Of a DNA stretch of 6,852 nucleotides, positions 5,635 to 6,852 are shown piece after piece. Source of the DNA: Frankiaceae bacterium (GTDB lineage: Bacteria > Actinomycetota > Actinomycetes > Mycobacteriales > SCTD01); contig CANKBT010000168.1 in assembly GCA_947479995.1 (NCBI GenBank), positions 1 through 6,852 of the forward strand. The letters are read 5' to 3'. The notes under the pieces are model-generated. The model did not search any database, had not been told where the DNA came from, and saw only the letters and a program-made list of their open reading frames with translations. Every line of letters begins with the position of its first letter. Position 1 is the stretch's first letter. A program made the position numbers and the translations under genes.

Positions 5635-6830
5635 GCGCCGGCCCGGCCGTGGGCGCGCCCGTCGCGGGCGGCACCCGCCCCGACCGGCCGCGACGCCTGC
5701 TGGCCGCCGCCGGCGACGCCGGCGACCCCCGCGCCATGAGCGGGCTGCCGTACCACTTCCAGCTCTACGGGCGCCGCGCCGGCCTCGTCGACGGCTCGGC
5801 CACCCGCAGCGCCGTCGACTGGCGCATGCGCGCCCAGCGGGTCGCCTGGAACGCCTGGCGCGCCGCGACCCTGCGCGGCCACGGCGGCTACCAGTACACC
5901 GCCGGCAAGAACGCCCTCTACTGGCCGCCCGAGCGCCCGGCGCCCGACGACGTCGTCATCAACATCTTCCAGCTCTACCCGCGGCCGCTGCTCGACGGCG
6001 ACCACCGGCGCTGGTTCTTCATCGACCAGACGCTCACCCAGCTGTGGGACACGTACGGCCAGCGCGGCAAGCTCTCGCGCGGCGTCGCCGAGCGCGCGAT
6101 GGCCTGGGAGCGCGAGGGCTACGCCCGCGCCGAGGGCGTCATCGTCAACAGCACGTGGGCGCAGCAGAGCGTCGTCGCCGACTACGGCGTGCCGGTCGAG
6201 CGCACCGCCGTCGTGCTGCAGGCGGCCAACCTCGAGCCCGACGGCTACGACGCCTGGGCCGCCCGCCACACCCCGGCCGAGGTCGGCGACGGGCCGCTGC
6301 GGCTCGTCTTCGTCGGCAACGACTGGCGCCGCAAGGGGCTCGACCGCCTGCTGCACGCCGTCGCCCGCGTCAACGCCGGCCGCCAGCGCGTGCAGGTCGA
6401 CGTGCTCGGCCTCACCGCGGGCGACGTGCCGCCGGAGCTCGCGGCGGTGCGGCACGTGACGTGGCACGGCTTCGTCGACAAGCGCCGCGACCAGGACCGC
6501 ATGCTCGACCTGCTCGGCCGCGCCGACGTCGGCTGCCTGCTGTCGCGGGCCGAGGCCGGCGGCAACTGCCTGCGCGAGTTCCACGCCACCGGGCTGGCCG
6601 TGCTCGGCACCAGCGCCGGCGGCGCGGGGGAGCAGGTCATCGCCGACGCCGCCTGGCTGGTGGCGCCGGACGAGAGCGTCGACGAGGTCGCCGACCGCCT
6701 GCGGCACCTCGCCGGGGCGCCCGACGAGGTGGCCGCCCGCAAGGCCCGCTCCTGGGCGCAGCGCACCGACGCCCTGTGGCCCGCCACGCTCGCCGACGTC
6801 GACGCGGTGCTGCGCTCGCACGGTGGCTAG
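5631..6830 (+). CDS. GT4-like (GT-B fold) glycosyltransferase
   Basis: This 399-residue protein has a recognisable GT4 donor half. LRLVFVGNDWRRKGLDRLL (224-242) carries Arg234 and Lys235 of the phosphate-binding turn. RAEAGGNCLRE (306-316) has the E-x7-E pair Glu308 and Glu316, followed by GTSAGGAGEQV. NSTWAQQSVVADYGV (173-187) is the usual inter-domain NS motif. The N-terminal half is unlike common GT4 acceptor domains: YHFQLYGRR, then YQYTAGKNALYWPPE and RWFFIDQTLTQLWDTYG at about 127-143. I use GTG 5631, which overlaps the upstream TGA (GTGA) and has AGGTGA at 5621-5626. ATG 5736 (residue 36) is an alternative, because residues 1-35 are Pro/Ala/Gly-rich and low in conserved features. It is coupled to the ligase-like gene and likely adds one sugar of the same repeat unit or a capping sugar. 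Substrates are unknown. Confidence 0.87.
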   Translation: MSAGPAVGAPVAGGTRPDRPRRLLAAAGDAGDPRAMSGLPYHFQLYGRRAGLVDGSATRSAVDWRMRAQRVAWNAWRAATLRGHGGYQYTAGKNALYWPPERPAPDDVVINIFQLYPRPLLDGDHRRWFFIDQTLTQLWDTYGQRGKLSRGVAERAMAWEREGYARAEGVIVNSTWAQQSVVADYGVPVERTAVVLQAANLEPDGYDAWAARHTPAEVGDGPLRLVFVGNDWRRKGLDRLLHAVARVNAGRQRVQVDVLGLTAGDVPPELAAVRHVTWHGFVDKRRDQDRMLDLLGRADVGCLLSRAEAGGNCLREFHATGLAVLGTSAGGAGEQVIADAAWLVAPDESVDEVADRLRHLAGAPDEVAARKARSWAQRTDALWPATLADVDAVLRSHGG

Positions 6831-6852
6831 CCCCGCGGCGGCCCGCGCCGCC
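6823..6852 (+). CDS. Possible start of a further gene, cut by right edge
   Basis: GTG 6823 opens a frame of 10 codons to the edge and overlaps the preceding TAG by 8 bases, in keeping with the overlapped junctions upstream. There is no clear Shine-Dalgarno and too little sequence to identify a product, so this is only a candidate. Confidence 0.22.
   Translation, partial: MASPAAARAA

Noticed and set aside
5481..6821. Minus-strand open frame antisense to the last glycosyltransferase
   Set aside because: It is a compositional mirror of the real gene, with no recognisable motifs.

Overview
The window is very GC-rich, with third codon positions almost entirely G or C, frequent GTG starts and TGA stops. 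This points to a high-GC actinomycete; I cannot place it to genus. All six supported genes (one cut by the left edge) fit a single theme: synthesis and export of a cell-surface or extracellular polysaccharide.

Layout. On the minus strand, reading leftward from about 1981, lie a GT4-type glycosyltransferase (833-1981) and then the N-terminal 235 residues of a Wzz-like chain-length determinant (1-705, continuing off the left edge). A 131-bp divergent intergenic region (1982-2112) separates these from a plus-strand run: a DUF1972/GT4 glycosyltransferase (2113-3270), an aminoglycoside-phosphotransferase-fold kinase-like protein (3267-4259), a polytopic O-antigen ligase/polymerase-like membrane protein (4354-5634), and another GT4-like glycosyltransferase (5631-6830). 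A further gene may begin at 6823. Two of the plus-strand junctions are 4-base GTGA stop/start overlaps, which indicates translational coupling. The kinase-ligase junction is a 94-bp gap holding a perfect 7-bp GC hairpin just before a strong Shine-Dalgarno sequence.

How they probably work together (inference). The three glycosyltransferases would build a lipid-linked oligosaccharide on the cytoplasmic face. The Wzy/WaaL-type membrane protein would polymerise or ligate it outside, and the Wzz-like protein would set chain length. The kinase-like gene is the least expected member: it keeps the glycine-rich loop, Lys, Glu, HGDxxxxN and Asp motifs of an active phosphotransferase, so it may phosphorylate a sugar, a lipid carrier or the growing glycan. 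No flippase (Wzx), initiating phosphoglycosyltransferase or sugar-nucleotide synthesis gene is in the window; they may lie outside it. I see no rRNA, tRNA, CRISPR array, insertion sequence or phage gene.
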